Source: Arthrobacter antibioticus
GTDB lineage: Bacteria > Actinomycetota > Actinomycetes > Actinomycetales > Micrococcaceae
Length of the DNA: 64,000 bases
Reading direction: 5' to 3'
Assembly: GCF_030063205.1 (NCBI RefSeq)
Contig: NZ_JASISQ010000006.1
Coordinates: 167,914-231,913, forward strand
Below the pieces are notes generated by a model. That model was not told the origin of the DNA. It ran no database searches and worked only from the letters and a program-made list of their open reading frames with translations. Both the position numbers and the translations under genes were made by a program. Each line of letters opens with the position of its first letter. Position 1 is the first letter of the stretch. Below are positions 10,191 through 19,269 of the stretch, piece after piece.

Positions 10191-10748
10191 CTAAGAGTCC
10201 GCAGCCGTATCGCCTGACACTGAACCGCCGGATACGGAACCGTCAGACACTGCATCGCCCACCGCTGTGTCTGCGGGCGCTGTGTCTGCTGCGCTGAAGT
10301 AGTAGGTGAGCCGGAACTTACCAATTTGAACCTCATTACCTGAACGCAAGCGCACAGCATCGACCCGGTCCCCATTGACATAGGTGCCGTTGAGGCTTCC
10401 AGCGTCAATGACTTCAAACCCGCCGTCGTACTTCAAAAAATTCACGTGCCTACGCGAAACCGTGACGTCATCTAAGAAGATGTCAGCGTCAGGGTGACGA
10501 CCAGCTGTGGTGACCTTGCTGTCAAGCAAGAACCTTGCACCTGCGTTTGGCCCCACGTGGGCGATCAGCAGCGCCGAACCCGTGGGAAGCGAGCTCACTG
10601 CATTTTCCTCATCCGATGCCAAAACAGGGACCGTCAAGGACCCAGCTTGGACGGGAGGCAGATGAATTGAGGTGGTATCTGTTGCACCGGAGTGATCTTG
10701 GGCGTTGGCCTGATCATTCACCCCGGCGTCGTTGCCCTTGTCAACCAT
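10191..10748 (-). CDS. garA: FHA-domain regulator GarA/OdhI-type
   Basis: A 185-aa forkhead-associated protein. The N-terminal segment has ATDTTSIHL with a paired Thr-Thr at 25-26, matching the Ser/Thr-kinase phospho-switch of GarA/OdhI. The FHA domain follows, with GRHPD at 83-87, SRRH at 98-101 and SLNGTYVN at 118-125. In mycobacteria and corynebacteria the unphosphorylated form inhibits 2-oxoglutarate dehydrogenase and modulates glutamate metabolism. The C-terminus carries a low-complexity Ser/Gly/Asp/Ala tail of short imperfect repeats, not part of the known domain. The start at 10748 is preceded by GGAGGAG. Confidence 0.93.
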   Translation of the reverse strand: MVDKGNDAGVNDQANAQDHSGATDTTSIHLPPVQAGSLTVPVLASDEENAVSSLPTGSALLIAHVGPNAGARFLLDSKVTTAGRHPDADIFLDDVTVSRRHVNFLKYDGGFEVIDAGSLNGTYVNGDRVDAVRLRSGNEVQIGKFRLTYYFSAADTAPADTAVGDAVSDGSVSGGSVSGDTAADS

Positions 10749-10820
10749 TGGTACTCCTCCTTGCCGCAAAGTAGTAGGAAACCCTGTTGGGCCCCAAATA
10801 AAACTCTATAGAACTAAGTA

Positions 10821-11207
10821 CTAGCCTACCTTTTTCTGGTAGTCCTCCGCACTGAGCAACGAGTCGAAAGTGGACGTCTCAGAAAGAGTGATTTCCATGA
10901 GCCAGCCGGCACCGTAAGGAGCTGAGTTGATGAGCGCCGGATCGGTATCAAGAGCTTCATTGCGGGCAGTCACTTTCCCCGTCAGCGGTGCGTAAATATC
11001 GCTGACACTCTTCGTTGATTCAACTTCACCCACCACCGTGTCTGCCGTGACTTCGGTGCCAAGTTCAGGAACCTGGACGTACACAACGTCACCAAGGGCA
11101 TCTTGAGCGAAATCGGTGATGCCAACTCGCACCACGCCATCAGCTGTGGGTGCCATAACCCATTCATGCTCTGCTGTATAGGACAGGTCTGCGGGAATGC
11201 TGCTCAT
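10821..11207 (-). CDS. gcvH: Glycine cleavage system H protein
   Basis: A 128-aa lipoyl carrier that shuttles the aminomethyl group between P, T and L proteins. The lipoylation motif EVESTKSVSD places the modified lysine at residue 66, and YTAEHEWV near the N-terminus is typical. It heads the garA-merR-DUF151 group, 72 bp upstream of garA. GcvP, its partner, is 4 kb downstream past the inserted ParA-like gene. Confidence 0.96.
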   Translation of the reverse strand: MSSIPADLSYTAEHEWVMAPTADGVVRVGITDFAQDALGDVVYVQVPELGTEVTADTVVGEVESTKSVSDIYAPLTGKVTARNEALDTDPALINSAPYGAGWLMEITLSETSTFDSLLSAEDYQKKVG

Positions 11208-11417
11208 TATGGGCGCCTTTCAGGGTTCACTCGCGGCCGCGCGAAGAGAAACTGGAGTTTACATTAAAGAAAATCAAAACTAGGGTCATGGCTGATTTTA
11301 CCCACAAACCACAACCAGTCTTTAGTGTGGGGCCGCTCTTTACAAGTCGAAGGTACTTTCTAAGGCCTCTAGTGGCAAATCTACCCCGTCCTGCAACGAA
11401 TCTGGGATGATTTACCT

Positions 11418-12248
11418 ATGACCGATTCAGTTACTCCTACTTACTCCGGTGACGGGCAAGCCCCAGACACCCGGGGCAGCACGCCCACACATTTGCCGAC
11501 GGCACCAGGAACCAGCAATGAAACGAAAATGCCCAGCTGGCTTTTTCGCACCATTCTTGGCATGGGCGCCGCTGCTGTGCTGGTCATTGTTTATTTTGTG
11601 GCCTCTGTGACTGTGCCGCTGATGTGGGCCAACTCGATCAGGGACCAGATCGGCGGTCAACTGGGCAACAGCATTCCGCTTGGCATGTTTTACGGATTTG
11701 TCTTCTCGTTCTTCCCTGTCGTCATCGCCTGGCAAGCTCACAGGCGTCGGCTCAATAAGTGGGTACGGGTTTCCTTGCTCGCACTCGCTGTGCTCCTAAC
11801 CATCCCCAACCTACTGACACTCGCCGTCCTGTTCGGGAACACAAAAACTGCCGCCGATGCACGGTCCATCTGGGCCAATAGCGCCAACTGGTTTGGTACA
11901 TGGAGTCAGTTGTTCATGGTTGTCGGGGTGGTGTGCGCAGTGGCGTTGGTTGTGTTGGGACGCATGTGGCGCCGCCGCGGGAAACGGATCAGGGAGATTA
12001 AAACCGCCGAGAAATTAGTTTATAAGGACAAACTGGCCCAGAAGCTCGCGGGCAGGGATGCCGCCAAGGTGGCTGACAAGCAGGCTAAAGCCGATGCCCG
12101 AGCAGCCGAAAAAGCAACCAAGGCAACCGCCCGTTTGGAACGTCGCACGGCCCCGGCCCAGCAAGATGCTGGGCCCGACACCATCGAATCTACCCCAGCA
12201 TCAGAAGCGCTGCCCCCAGCCCCGCACACCGACACGCCTCCGAACTAG
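11418..12248 (+). CDS. Predicted four-helix membrane protein with Ala/Lys-rich tail
   Basis: A 276-aa protein. A polar N-terminus of about 40 residues is followed by four hydrophobic segments: about 43-65 (ILGMGAAAVLVIVYFVASV), 87-107, 117-138 and 167-190. A cytoplasmic tail of about 85 residues is rich in Ala, Lys and Arg and likely helical or coiled coil, ending in a Pro-rich segment. No catalytic motif is visible. It is transcribed divergently from gcvH and sits 9 bp upstream of the degraded stress gene. I do not recognise the family; function unknown. Confidence 0.75.
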   Translation: MTDSVTPTYSGDGQAPDTRGSTPTHLPTAPGTSNETKMPSWLFRTILGMGAAAVLVIVYFVASVTVPLMWANSIRDQIGGQLGNSIPLGMFYGFVFSFFPVVIAWQAHRRRLNKWVRVSLLALAVLLTIPNLLTLAVLFGNTKTAADARSIWANSANWFGTWSQLFMVVGVVCAVALVVLGRMWRRRGKRIREIKTAEKLVYKDKLAQKLAGRDAAKVADKQAKADARAAEKATKATARLERRTAPAQQDAGPDTIESTPASEALPPAPHTDTPPN

Positions 12249-12257
12249 AGCTCGGCT

Positions 12258-12623
12258 ATGGAACAGATTCAGCCCTGCACACTAGTTGGCGTCCAGCCAG
12301 GGCAGTCGTCCACCATCGTGGCTGAAGGAGCACGCCTAGCGGCCGATCTCCCGGCACAACTCGCCTACTCATTGGAACAAAAAACCGGAGCCCTGGATTT
12401 GCAGTGGCCGCTCCGGTGGCCCGGCTCGCCCGCGCCGGCTATCCCCCGGGGCGTGCAGACGCTCAAGTCAAACACGACTCTGGGAGGCACGCACGGAGAC
12501 AGCCGGACTTCGCTGCATAAAAAATGCCACCGTTGCGTGGCGGTGAAACGTGCCTGCACTGACCACATTCCGGTTTTGGTGATCACCACCAAGCTGGGGT
12601 TGCCGGGGCAGGCCAGCAAGTGA
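12258..12623 (+). pseudogene. Degraded or internally deleted universal stress protein gene
   Basis: An open 121-codon frame. The N-terminal segment (CTLVGVQPGQSSTIVAEGAR) and the C-terminal segment (CVAVKRACTDHIPVLVIT) resemble the two ends of a UspA-fold domain, and a middle segment LDLQWPLRWPGSPAPA resembles its centre. Family members run about 140-160 aa; here roughly 40 residues after the first strand seem missing. The nucleotide loop expected as G-x2-G-x9-G-(S/T) is unrecognisable (GGTHGDSRTS...). The stop overlaps the crcB1 GTG start by 4 bp, so translation may still matter for coupling. It could instead be a diverged functional protein. Confidence 0.5.
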
Positions 12624-13177
12624 AAATACCGTATCTAGACGTCCGAACCTTATCCGTTGTCGCCGTGGGTGGCACGCTGGGGGCCGGAGCTCGACAGGCT
12701 CTTGTTTTGGCCGTGCCTGATGCCGGTCCTCTGCCCGTGTCCATCATCGTTGCAAACATCGTTGGCGCTTTTCTCTTGGGGCTCCTTTACGCCATTCTCA
12801 ACCGCCAAGATGCGCTTAATGACCGCCCGCACTCAAGCAACGACGCGGAAGGCTATCCGCCGTCGAATTCTTCCAGAAATGCACTGGAGCGCAACCGACG
12901 ACTGCGATTGCTGTTGGGAACCGGGTTTTGTGGCGGCTTCACAACCTACAGTGCACTGGCCGTTGGCGTCGTACTCATCGCTGGAGGCTCCAGTTCAGGT
13001 GGATCGGCCTGGGCCTGGGCTGCTGCCTATGGACTGGGCACGGTGTTCACAGGTGTCTTGGCTACCTGGGCTGGGATAGCACTCGGTACCTTTTCCGAAA
13101 GAGTCGGTACCTTTTCCGAAAGAGTCAGTCACGACACTCCTGAGAAACCCAGAATTCAGCGAGAAAGCCAGCCATGA
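12620..13177 (+). CDS. crcB: Fluoride ion channel CrcB/Fluc, first subunit
   Basis: A 185-aa membrane protein of the Fluc family, which exports toxic fluoride passively. Diagnostic features are GGTLGAGARQAL at the N-terminus, IIVANIVGAFLLGLL and the central LGTGFCGGFTTYSALAVG motif; four membrane helices are expected. It is longer than the usual 120-130 aa because of a hydrophilic insert (about residues 60-95) between helices 2 and 3 and a tail carrying GTFSERV twice. The start is GTG at 12620. It overlaps the second crcB by 4 bp; such pairs are known to form heterodimers in Gram-positives. Confidence 0.92.
   Translation: MKIPYLDVRTLSVVAVGGTLGAGARQALVLAVPDAGPLPVSIIVANIVGAFLLGLLYAILNRQDALNDRPHSSNDAEGYPPSNSSRNALERNRRLRLLLGTGFCGGFTTYSALAVGVVLIAGGSSSGGSAWAWAAAYGLGTVFTGVLATWAGIALGTFSERVGTFSERVSHDTPEKPRIQRESQP
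13083..13124 (+). repeat. Perfect 21-bp tandem duplication within crcB1
   Basis: Bases 13083-13103 are repeated exactly at 13104-13124. The unit is in frame and duplicates the heptapeptide GTFSERV in the C-terminal tail. The exact identity suggests a recent slippage or duplication event. Confidence 0.95.
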
Positions 13178-13551
13178 CACCTTTGGTCTTTGCTGCTCTG
13201 GCGGTTGCCGGCGGGATGGGTGCCGCTGCCCGGTTTGCTGTCGATGGAGCGGTTGGAAGCCGTTTGCGAACAATTTTTCCGCTGGCCACGTTCATCATCA
13301 ACGTTTCAGGGTCGTTGGCGCTGGGCCTATTGACCTCGTTGGCGGCCGGGCATTTATTTTCCCAGGAATGGGCGCTAATCTTGGGCGCCGGGTTTTTGGG
13401 TGGCTACACCACTTTCAGTACCGCCAGTTATGAAACTGTGCGCTTGATGGGTGAAGACCGGTACTTTGCTTCATTGGCCAACGCTTTGGGATCTCTAATT
13501 TCCACTGTGGCAGCCGCAGCTTTTGGCTTTTGGCTTGGTTCGCTCTTTTAG
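13174..13551 (+). CDS. crcB: Fluoride ion channel CrcB/Fluc, second subunit
   Basis: A 125-aa Fluc protein of standard length: GGMGAAARFAVDGAVGSR at the N-terminus, TFIINVSGSLALGLL in helix 2 and GAGFLGGYTTFSTASYE in helix 3, the last containing the conserved pore Thr/Ser and Phe. The ATG overlaps the upstream crcB stop by 4 bp. Paired crcB genes fix opposite topologies, so the two chains likely form one obligate heterodimeric channel. The following 355 bp (13552-13906) contain no gene I can support. Confidence 0.94.
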   Translation: MTPLVFAALAVAGGMGAAARFAVDGAVGSRLRTIFPLATFIINVSGSLALGLLTSLAAGHLFSQEWALILGAGFLGGYTTFSTASYETVRLMGEDRYFASLANALGSLISTVAAAAFGFWLGSLF

Positions 13552-13906
13552 TGCGTTCCAGCGCCACCAAAGATCGGCCACGGCACTTTTAGCTGTCCTG
13601 GCCGGTCTGGCCGCTAACCCTGAGCAGCCAAGGCGATTAAAATAAGACGACCCGCAGAGCATCGGCGAGATACTCGTACGGGCCTAACCGCAGCTAACTC
13701 TGAGAAGAGCGCATTGGCTAACAAGAACACTACCTGTCCATTAGCTGAACAGTTGTATTGAAAAGCCCCGATGAGCCGTATTTCACAGTGCGTGATTACA
13801 CACTGCCTAATTTCATGGTGCAGAGTTCTTACGGTGTGACATTCTTTGTGGCTCATGCTCCTCCCTAACCATCAGAGCCCCCAAGTAAAAGAAAAGCGAG
13901 TGTTGG

Positions 13907-14653
13907 CTAAGCAAGCTCCACAATGCCACCGACAGTTGCAGCCGTGGCCCCTGCGTAGGCAAGGATGACCACAAGGGATCGCGCACGGTGGGGTGCAATC
14001 CAGTGGGCCAATATCTCGCCCGCAATCAAGCCAGCCACGATCGCTACCCCAACGGCTGCCCATGTCCATATCTCCATCTGAGGCATAGACCCGGGAGTCG
14101 CAAGGCATTTGGCGAGAATAGATGCAACTCCGATGGTTAGAAAATATGGTTGCATGGTTGCAGCAAATGAGCGCTGGTCCCATTTTGATGCAACGGCGTA
14201 CACGCTCATAGCCGGTCCACCCACGCCTGCTGTGGTGTTCATAGCACCGCTCATTGTGCCCGCGAGGATCATTGGGCTCAGTCGTGTTTCCTTGCTAGGC
14301 GATTTCATTCGCAACGACATGGTCAAACTGATGAGCACAACCACCCCCACTCCGACCTGCAGCCAGGCACCCGGAATGTACTTGAGGATAATTGCCCCCG
14401 GAATAACTCCGGCAAGCGCCGCGAAAGCAAGGATGAGATATTTTTTAAAGTCAATATATTTATAGACTCTAAAGATGACCAGGGCTGAGGCGACGGCTCC
14501 GCAGACATTAACGAGCACTATCCCTGTCACAGGCCCCATGATCAACACCACGAAAGGCGCGCAGACTAGTGCGAACCCCATACCTGTTAGTCGCTGCATC
14601 GTGGCACCGGTGAATATCGCCAACACCAGGGCCAATGCCATACTCGCGTTCAC
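13907..14653 (-). CDS. TauE/SafE-family anion exporter
   Basis: A 248-aa polytopic protein with about eight hydrophobic segments. TauE/SafE signatures are TGATMQRLTGMGFALVCAPF near the N-terminus and the repeat-like GAMNTTAGVGGPAMSVYAVA in the second half. The family exports sulfite, sulfoacetate or related organic anions; the substrate here is not evident. The start is uncertain: GTG 14653 or ATG 14641 both place a few residues before helix 1, whereas the open frame extends back to 14806 with non-hydrophobic sequence. Divergent from the acyl-CoA dehydrogenase; no sulfur genes adjoin it. Confidence 0.8.
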   Translation of the reverse strand: MNASMALALVLAIFTGATMQRLTGMGFALVCAPFVVLIMGPVTGIVLVNVCGAVASALVIFRVYKYIDFKKYLILAFAALAGVIPGAIILKYIPGAWLQVGVGVVVLISLTMSLRMKSPSKETRLSPMILAGTMSGAMNTTAGVGGPAMSVYAVASKWDQRSFAATMQPYFLTIGVASILAKCLATPGSMPQMEIWTWAAVGVAIVAGLIAGEILAHWIAPHRARSLVVILAYAGATAATVGGIVELA

Positions 14654-14847
14654 GAAATCCAAATCAAATAACTGGATTCGGTGTGTACCTTCACTGCTGG
14701 CGTTCTCCCTCCACGACCCTGCCCGATTGTTCCACACGGGCGCTTGAAGCCGAAGTTGCCCCTGTGCGCACAATGTGACCCGTGCAACATTACTGGTTAG
14801 TAACAAAATCTCGCCACAAAGGTGGTTACCAAGGTACGCTGGCGATT

Positions 14848-16635
14848 ATGAGCCAATACCAACCCCCAATCGCAGACATTTCCTTCGCACTTGAGCATGT
14901 TGTGGAATACCAGGACATCGCCAAGTTGCCAGGTTTCGAACACGCAGACCTCGAAACGGTGACAGAGCTCCTTGAACAGTGCGGTGAGTTTATGTCGGAG
15001 GCTGTGGCCCCGACGAATCGCACGGGTGACATCCAGGGCTCCACACTCCAATCAGATGGCACTGTGGCCACCCCTGACGGTTTCAAAGAGTTGTACCAGC
15101 AGTACGTGGATGCTGGTTGGGGGTCCGTGCCCCTACCGGAGGAGTTTGGCGGTGGTGGCTTCCCTCGCACTGTAGGGCTGGTCATCCAGGAACTCATGAC
15201 AAGCGCCAACATGGGCTTTTCTCTCTGCCCATTGCTGACACAGGGGGCCATTGAGGCGCTCCTGCACTATGGCGACGATGAACTTAAGCAGCGCTACCTT
15301 CCCAAAATGGTAAGCGGTGAATGGACGGGAACCATGAACCTCACCGAGCCGCAGGCAGGCTCGGATGTGGGTGCACTGACCACCCGTGCGGTGAGGAATG
15401 CGGACGGCAGCTACGCCATAACGGGTCAGAAAATTTTCATTACTTATGGCGATCACGACATGGCTGAACAAATTGTTCATCTGGTTCTGGCACGAACCCC
15501 GGATGCCCCGGCCGGCACCCGCGGAATCTCCTGCTTTATAGTGCCGAAGTTCCTTGTTAATGAGGATGGCTCCCTAGGGGAACGCAACACTGTAGAAACA
15601 CTCTCCCTTGAACACAAAATGGGTATCCACGCCTCTCCCACCTGCGTACTCTCCTATGAGAATGCCACCGGTTACCTGATCGGTGAGGAAAACAAGGGTA
15701 TGCGGATCATGTTCGTCATGATGAACAGCGCACGGCTCGGTGTTGGTGTGCAGGGACTGGCCGTGGCCGAACGCGCGTACCAGCAGTCGCTCACCTACGC
15801 CCAAGATAGGCAGCAGGGCCAGGCCATCGGTGTTACCACGGGCAGCTCACCCATCATCGAGTTTCCGGACGTGCGCCGCATGCTGATGACACAGCGTGCC
15901 TCCATTGCCGGCTTGCGCTACCTCACCTTGCTCGACGCCACCTACGTTGACCGCAGCACCAACGATCCAGACCCGGCCGTCAGGGCTCGTGCCGATGAAA
16001 TTGTTGGCCTCCTTACTCCGATTTGCAAGTCTTTCGGAACGGACCTTGGCAATGAACTCACGTCTTTGGCGCTCCAGATTCAGGGCGGCATGGGGTTCAT
16101 AGAGGAGACAGGAGCAGCTCAGCATGTACGCGACGTACGTATTGCTGCGATTTACGAAGGTACCAACGGGATACAGGCTGCAGACCTTGTGGGTCGCAAG
16201 CTTGGAATCCGTGGCGGCGCCTCGATCCTGGAGTTCCTGTCCACAATGCGGGAGATCGACATGGATCTTGCGGGGGCCGGAACCGACTTCTCTACGATTC
16301 GTGCGGAACTTGCCAAACAGTTCGATGCGCTTGAAAAAGCTACTCACTGGATGCTAAAGACAGGCCAGAGCGATCCCAACGCGGTACTTTCGGGCTCAAC
16401 TCCGTACCTGCGCATGTGGGGGCTCTGCACCTCCGCATGGATGCTGGCCCGAGCTGCCGTGGCCGCCGCAGGAACAGGTGACACGGCCCTGGCACAGAGC
16501 CAGCTGGTACTGGCCCGTTTCCATGCGGAACAGCTACTCCCCCAATGCGGTAGCTTACTGGGTGCTGCCACCGCCGGTTCTGCAGACTTGTTCGCACTGG
16601 ATGCACGTCAACTCTCGGGCTCAGCCCGAAAGTAG
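14848..16635 (+). CDS. Acyl-CoA dehydrogenase, DmdC-like long subfamily
   Basis: A 595-aa flavoprotein that would introduce a 2,3 double bond into an acyl-CoA. It begins MSQYQPPIADISFALEHVV, the typical start of the DmdC-type subfamily. The flavin/substrate-binding segment is TMNLTEPQAGSDVGALTTRA, and the C-terminal catalytic region reads AIYEGTNGIQAADLVGRKL. Length (about 595 against about 380 for standard acyl-CoA dehydrogenases) and an extra C-terminal domain match 3-methylmercaptopropionyl-CoA dehydrogenase-annotated proteins, though substrates of actinobacterial members vary. It is monocistronic and ends before a strong terminator. The actual acyl-CoA is unknown. Confidence 0.9.
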   Translation: MSQYQPPIADISFALEHVVEYQDIAKLPGFEHADLETVTELLEQCGEFMSEAVAPTNRTGDIQGSTLQSDGTVATPDGFKELYQQYVDAGWGSVPLPEEFGGGGFPRTVGLVIQELMTSANMGFSLCPLLTQGAIEALLHYGDDELKQRYLPKMVSGEWTGTMNLTEPQAGSDVGALTTRAVRNADGSYAITGQKIFITYGDHDMAEQIVHLVLARTPDAPAGTRGISCFIVPKFLVNEDGSLGERNTVETLSLEHKMGIHASPTCVLSYENATGYLIGEENKGMRIMFVMMNSARLGVGVQGLAVAERAYQQSLTYAQDRQQGQAIGVTTGSSPIIEFPDVRRMLMTQRASIAGLRYLTLLDATYVDRSTNDPDPAVRARADEIVGLLTPICKSFGTDLGNELTSLALQIQGGMGFIEETGAAQHVRDVRIAAIYEGTNGIQAADLVGRKLGIRGGASILEFLSTMREIDMDLAGAGTDFSTIRAELAKQFDALEKATHWMLKTGQSDPNAVLSGSTPYLRMWGLCTSAWMLARAAVAAAGTGDTALAQSQLVLARFHAEQLLPQCGSLLGAATAGSADLFALDARQLSGSARK

Positions 16636-16665
16636 AAAAGCCAGCATTTACAAGTGCGGCAAAAG

Positions 16666-16712
16666 TGCCCGGCTCCTATCCCCATCGTGGATCGGGAGCC
16701 GGGCATTGTTAT
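16666..16712 (+). terminator. Intrinsic terminator after the acyl-CoA dehydrogenase
   Basis: Perfect 11-bp arms TGCCCGGCTCC (16666-16676) and GGAGCCGGGCA (16695-16705) are followed by TTGTTAT. It lies 30 bp after the dehydrogenase stop. Confidence 0.85.
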
Positions 16713-16762
16713 CTCAATTCGCCGTGGACTTAGGTGCTACCAGCCAGTCGGTTTGCGGCACC

Positions 16763-16808
16763 AAAAAACCCGCTGTCCTCTAGTTTGAAACCAGAGAACA
16801 GCGGGTTT
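16763..16808 (-). terminator. Terminator downstream of tRNA-Pro
   Basis: Read on the minus strand, arms AACAGCGGGTTT and AAACCCGCTGT... (left arm 16766-16781, right arm 16793-16807 on plus) form a long GC-rich stem ending in a run of six T (complement of 16763-16768). It begins a few bases past the tRNA-Pro 3' end. Confidence 0.85.
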
Positions 16809-16812
16809 GTTG

Positions 16813-16889
<77 letters not shown>

Positions 16890-16993
16890 AAAGTTCAGCA
16901 TCCAGAAGGTATCTCCCGTGGCTGAACCACCTGAAGAAGCTTACCTCATATTTACCCGAGACAGGACCAAAACAGGTTGAACTGTGAGTCAGC

Positions 16994-18550
16994 TTACTTC
17001 TTCCGGCTCCGTTTTTCACGTACTCGCATGGCCACTTCGATGGGTGTTCCTTCGAAGCCGAAGGTTTCACGCAGGCGGCGAGTAATGAAGCGGCGGTATC
17101 CGGGGTCAAGGAAGCCTGTGGTGAACAGGACGAACTTCGGCGGTCGGCTCGATGCCTGAGTGCCGAACAAAATACGTGGCTGCTTGCCGCCCCGCACGGG
17201 GTGCGGGTGTTCCGAAACCAATTCCCCCAGGAAAGCATTGAGGCGACCTGTGGGGATGCGCCGATCCCAGTTCTCCAGTGCTATGTCCAGGGCGGGAACC
17301 AATTTGTCCTTGTGCCAACCAGTTTTAGCTGAAATGTTCACCCGCGGTGCCCATTCGACGTGGGCAAGATCCTGATCGATTTCACGTTCTAGGTACTTGC
17401 GGCGTTCATCGTCCATCAAGTCCCACTTATTGAACGCCAACACCAGTGCACGCCCTGACTCAATAACCAACTGCAGGATGCGCACATCCTGCTCACTGAG
17501 TACCTCATCCACCGCCATCAGCACTACAGCAACTTCCGCCTTTTCCAAGGCAGTCTGGGTACGTAGCGACGCGTAGAAGTCGGCACCCTGGGCCATGTGC
17601 ACGCGGCGACGTATTCCTGCTGTGTCCACGAAGCGCCAGGTGCGATCGCCAAGCTCAATGAGCTCATCTACCGGATCGCGGGTGGTGCCTGCAACGTTAT
17701 CAACTACCACGCGCTCCGTGCCTGCGAGCTTGTTCAGCAGTGAAGACTTTCCCACGTTGGGCCGTCCCAGCAAAGCGATGCGGCGGGGCCCTCCCGTGCG
17801 TTCGATGCCGTCAACTGCGGAAAACTCCGGCAGAACCTCCATGACCCGATCAAGCATGTCCGCCACACCACGGCCATGGACGGCGGAAACGGGGTGCGGT
17901 TCCCCCAGCCCCAACCCCCACAGAGTTGCGGCATCGGCTTCCTGGACGAGGTCATCAATTTTATTACCTACAAGGATGACAGGCTTCTTGGACTTGCGCA
18001 GCATGCGCACAATAGCCTCATCGGAGGCAGTAATTCCTACTATCGCATCCACTACCAGGAGTACTGCATCAGCCATCTCCACAGCCAGTTCGGCCTGCTC
18101 AGCAACGCGCAAATCCAGTCCACGCGCATCGCGCTCCCAGCCACCGGTATCAACCACGGTGAAATTGCGTCCAAGCCAGTCGGCTGTGTACTGGACCCGG
18201 TCGCGGGTTACTCCGGGGGTGTCCTCGACAACCGCTTCACGGCGGCCCAGGATACGGTTGACAAGTGTTGACTTGCCCACGTTGGGACGGCCAACAATGG
18301 CAAGTATCGGATCCTGACGCAGCGCATCAAAGTCGTCGCCTTCGTCGAACCCACCCGAAAGCAGTGCCGCATCTTCGTCGTCGAGCTCGTAGTTGGCAAG
18401 GCCTGCAAGGAGCCCTGCCGCGCGGGCATCGGCGTCCTCGTCAGAGATCGCCGCCAGCCTCTCAGCTATCTGGTCAGTACCCGTGGGTACGTAGTCCTGG
18501 TGACCAACCTCGCCGTCACCGGCGGGTGTGGTTGACTTGGAGTCGCTCAT
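16994..18550 (-). CDS. der: Ribosome biogenesis GTPase Der (EngA)
   Basis: A 518-aa tandem-GTPase that acts in 50S subunit assembly. After an acidic N-terminal extension of about 75 residues typical of actinobacteria, G domain 1 has [17 protein letters not shown] and VGNKIDD. G domain 2 has [17 protein letters not shown] and FNKWDL. The C-terminal KH-like domain ends VREKRSRKK. Start 18550 is preceded by AAAGGA. It is the last gene of the parA-scpA-scpB-rluB-tyrA-cmk-plsC-der run, with only 2 bp after plsC. Confidence 0.96.
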   Translation of the reverse strand: MSDSKSTTPAGDGEVGHQDYVPTGTDQIAERLAAISDEDADARAAGLLAGLANYELDDEDAALLSGGFDEGDDFDALRQDPILAIVGRPNVGKSTLVNRILGRREAVVEDTPGVTRDRVQYTADWLGRNFTVVDTGGWERDARGLDLRVAEQAELAVEMADAVLLVVDAIVGITASDEAIVRMLRKSKKPVILVGNKIDDLVQEADAATLWGLGLGEPHPVSAVHGRGVADMLDRVMEVLPEFSAVDGIERTGGPRRIALLGRPNVGKSSLLNKLAGTERVVVDNVAGTTRDPVDELIELGDRTWRFVDTAGIRRRVHMAQGADFYASLRTQTALEKAEVAVVLMAVDEVLSEQDVRILQLVIESGRALVLAFNKWDLMDDERRKYLEREIDQDLAHVEWAPRVNISAKTGWHKDKLVPALDIALENWDRRIPTGRLNAFLGELVSEHPHPVRGGKQPRILFGTQASSRPPKFVLFTTGFLDPGYRRFITRRLRETFGFEGTPIEVAMRVREKRSRKK

Positions 18551-18552
18551 GG

Positions 18553-19269
18553 TTACTGTCCTTTATGCTTTGAAGATAGGTGATCGTCCGCAGGCAAATC
18601 CTGCCCCGTTACGGCTTGTGCGGCGGCTATGTGTGTCGCCAGCCGCAGGCGGATTTGTTCGGTTGCTCTGTCCATTGAAACACGGCCGGAAACTCCCGGC
18701 TCACCCGTGATTGACAATGGTTCCCCAAACACCACATAGAGCCTACGCCGCGGTGCTGGAATTTTATCGAGATGTTCCCCCGTATACCGGGTTCCCAGAA
18801 TAGCTACCGGGACGACGACGGCACTTGAGTTAAGTGCCAGCCACGCTACCCCACCGCTCATGGCAGAGGCATCTCCGCTGCCCCTGGTACCTTCTGGCAG
18901 GATTCCAACGCAGTCTCCGCGGTCCAGGACCGCTTTAGCGCATTGTAGGGCTGTACGGTCTCCACCCCGGTTGACTGGGATCTGTCCGGAGGCGTGCAAA
19001 ATCCAACCGAGAAGTCCTTTAAACATGTTATGGCGAACCAAAACATGCATGTACCTGCTGCTAGCGCCAACCAGCACCGGGCCATCAAGGTAGCTGAGGT
19101 GATTTGCAGCAAACACGACAGCGCCCTCGCAAGGAATGTTAGCCCGCCCCAAGACTGTTGTCCTGTACACGGCGTGGTCAATCACACGCCCCAGAGGCCG
19201 GCTCCAGCGCGTTTTCCACCGCGGAGGTGGAACAGTAATCATCGCCAACGGTTTTTCTTTTGTGTTCAT
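18553..19269 (-). CDS. 1-acyl-sn-glycerol-3-phosphate acyltransferase-family protein
   Basis: A 238-aa PlsC-fold acyltransferase acting in phospholipid synthesis at the membrane. The catalytic HX4D motif is NHLSYLD, followed by the second family motif with IPVNRGG and the third with [20 protein letters not shown] is the fourth block. The start overlaps the cmk stop by 4 bp and der follows 2 bp downstream, so it is part of the cmk-plsC-der transcript. The acyl donor and exact acceptor are not determinable. Confidence 0.9.
   Translation of the reverse strand: MNTKEKPLAMITVPPPRWKTRWSRPLGRVIDHAVYRTTVLGRANIPCEGAVVFAANHLSYLDGPVLVGASSRYMHVLVRHNMFKGLLGWILHASGQIPVNRGGDRTALQCAKAVLDRGDCVGILPEGTRGSGDASAMSGGVAWLALNSSAVVVPVAILGTRYTGEHLDKIPAPRRRLYVVFGEPLSITGEPGVSGRVSMDRATEQIRLRLATHIAAAQAVTGQDLPADDHLSSKHKGQ

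Noticed and set aside
11208..11417. Glycine riboswitch upstream of gcvH, also sought upstream of gcvP
   Set aside because: No paired aptamer-like conserved purine blocks were seen in either leader; the leaders are short.
13614..13856. 80-codon minus-strand frame in the gap after crcB2
   Set aside because: Mixed Cys/His/Arg composition without any motif; no ribosome site. The 355-bp gap is left as non-coding.
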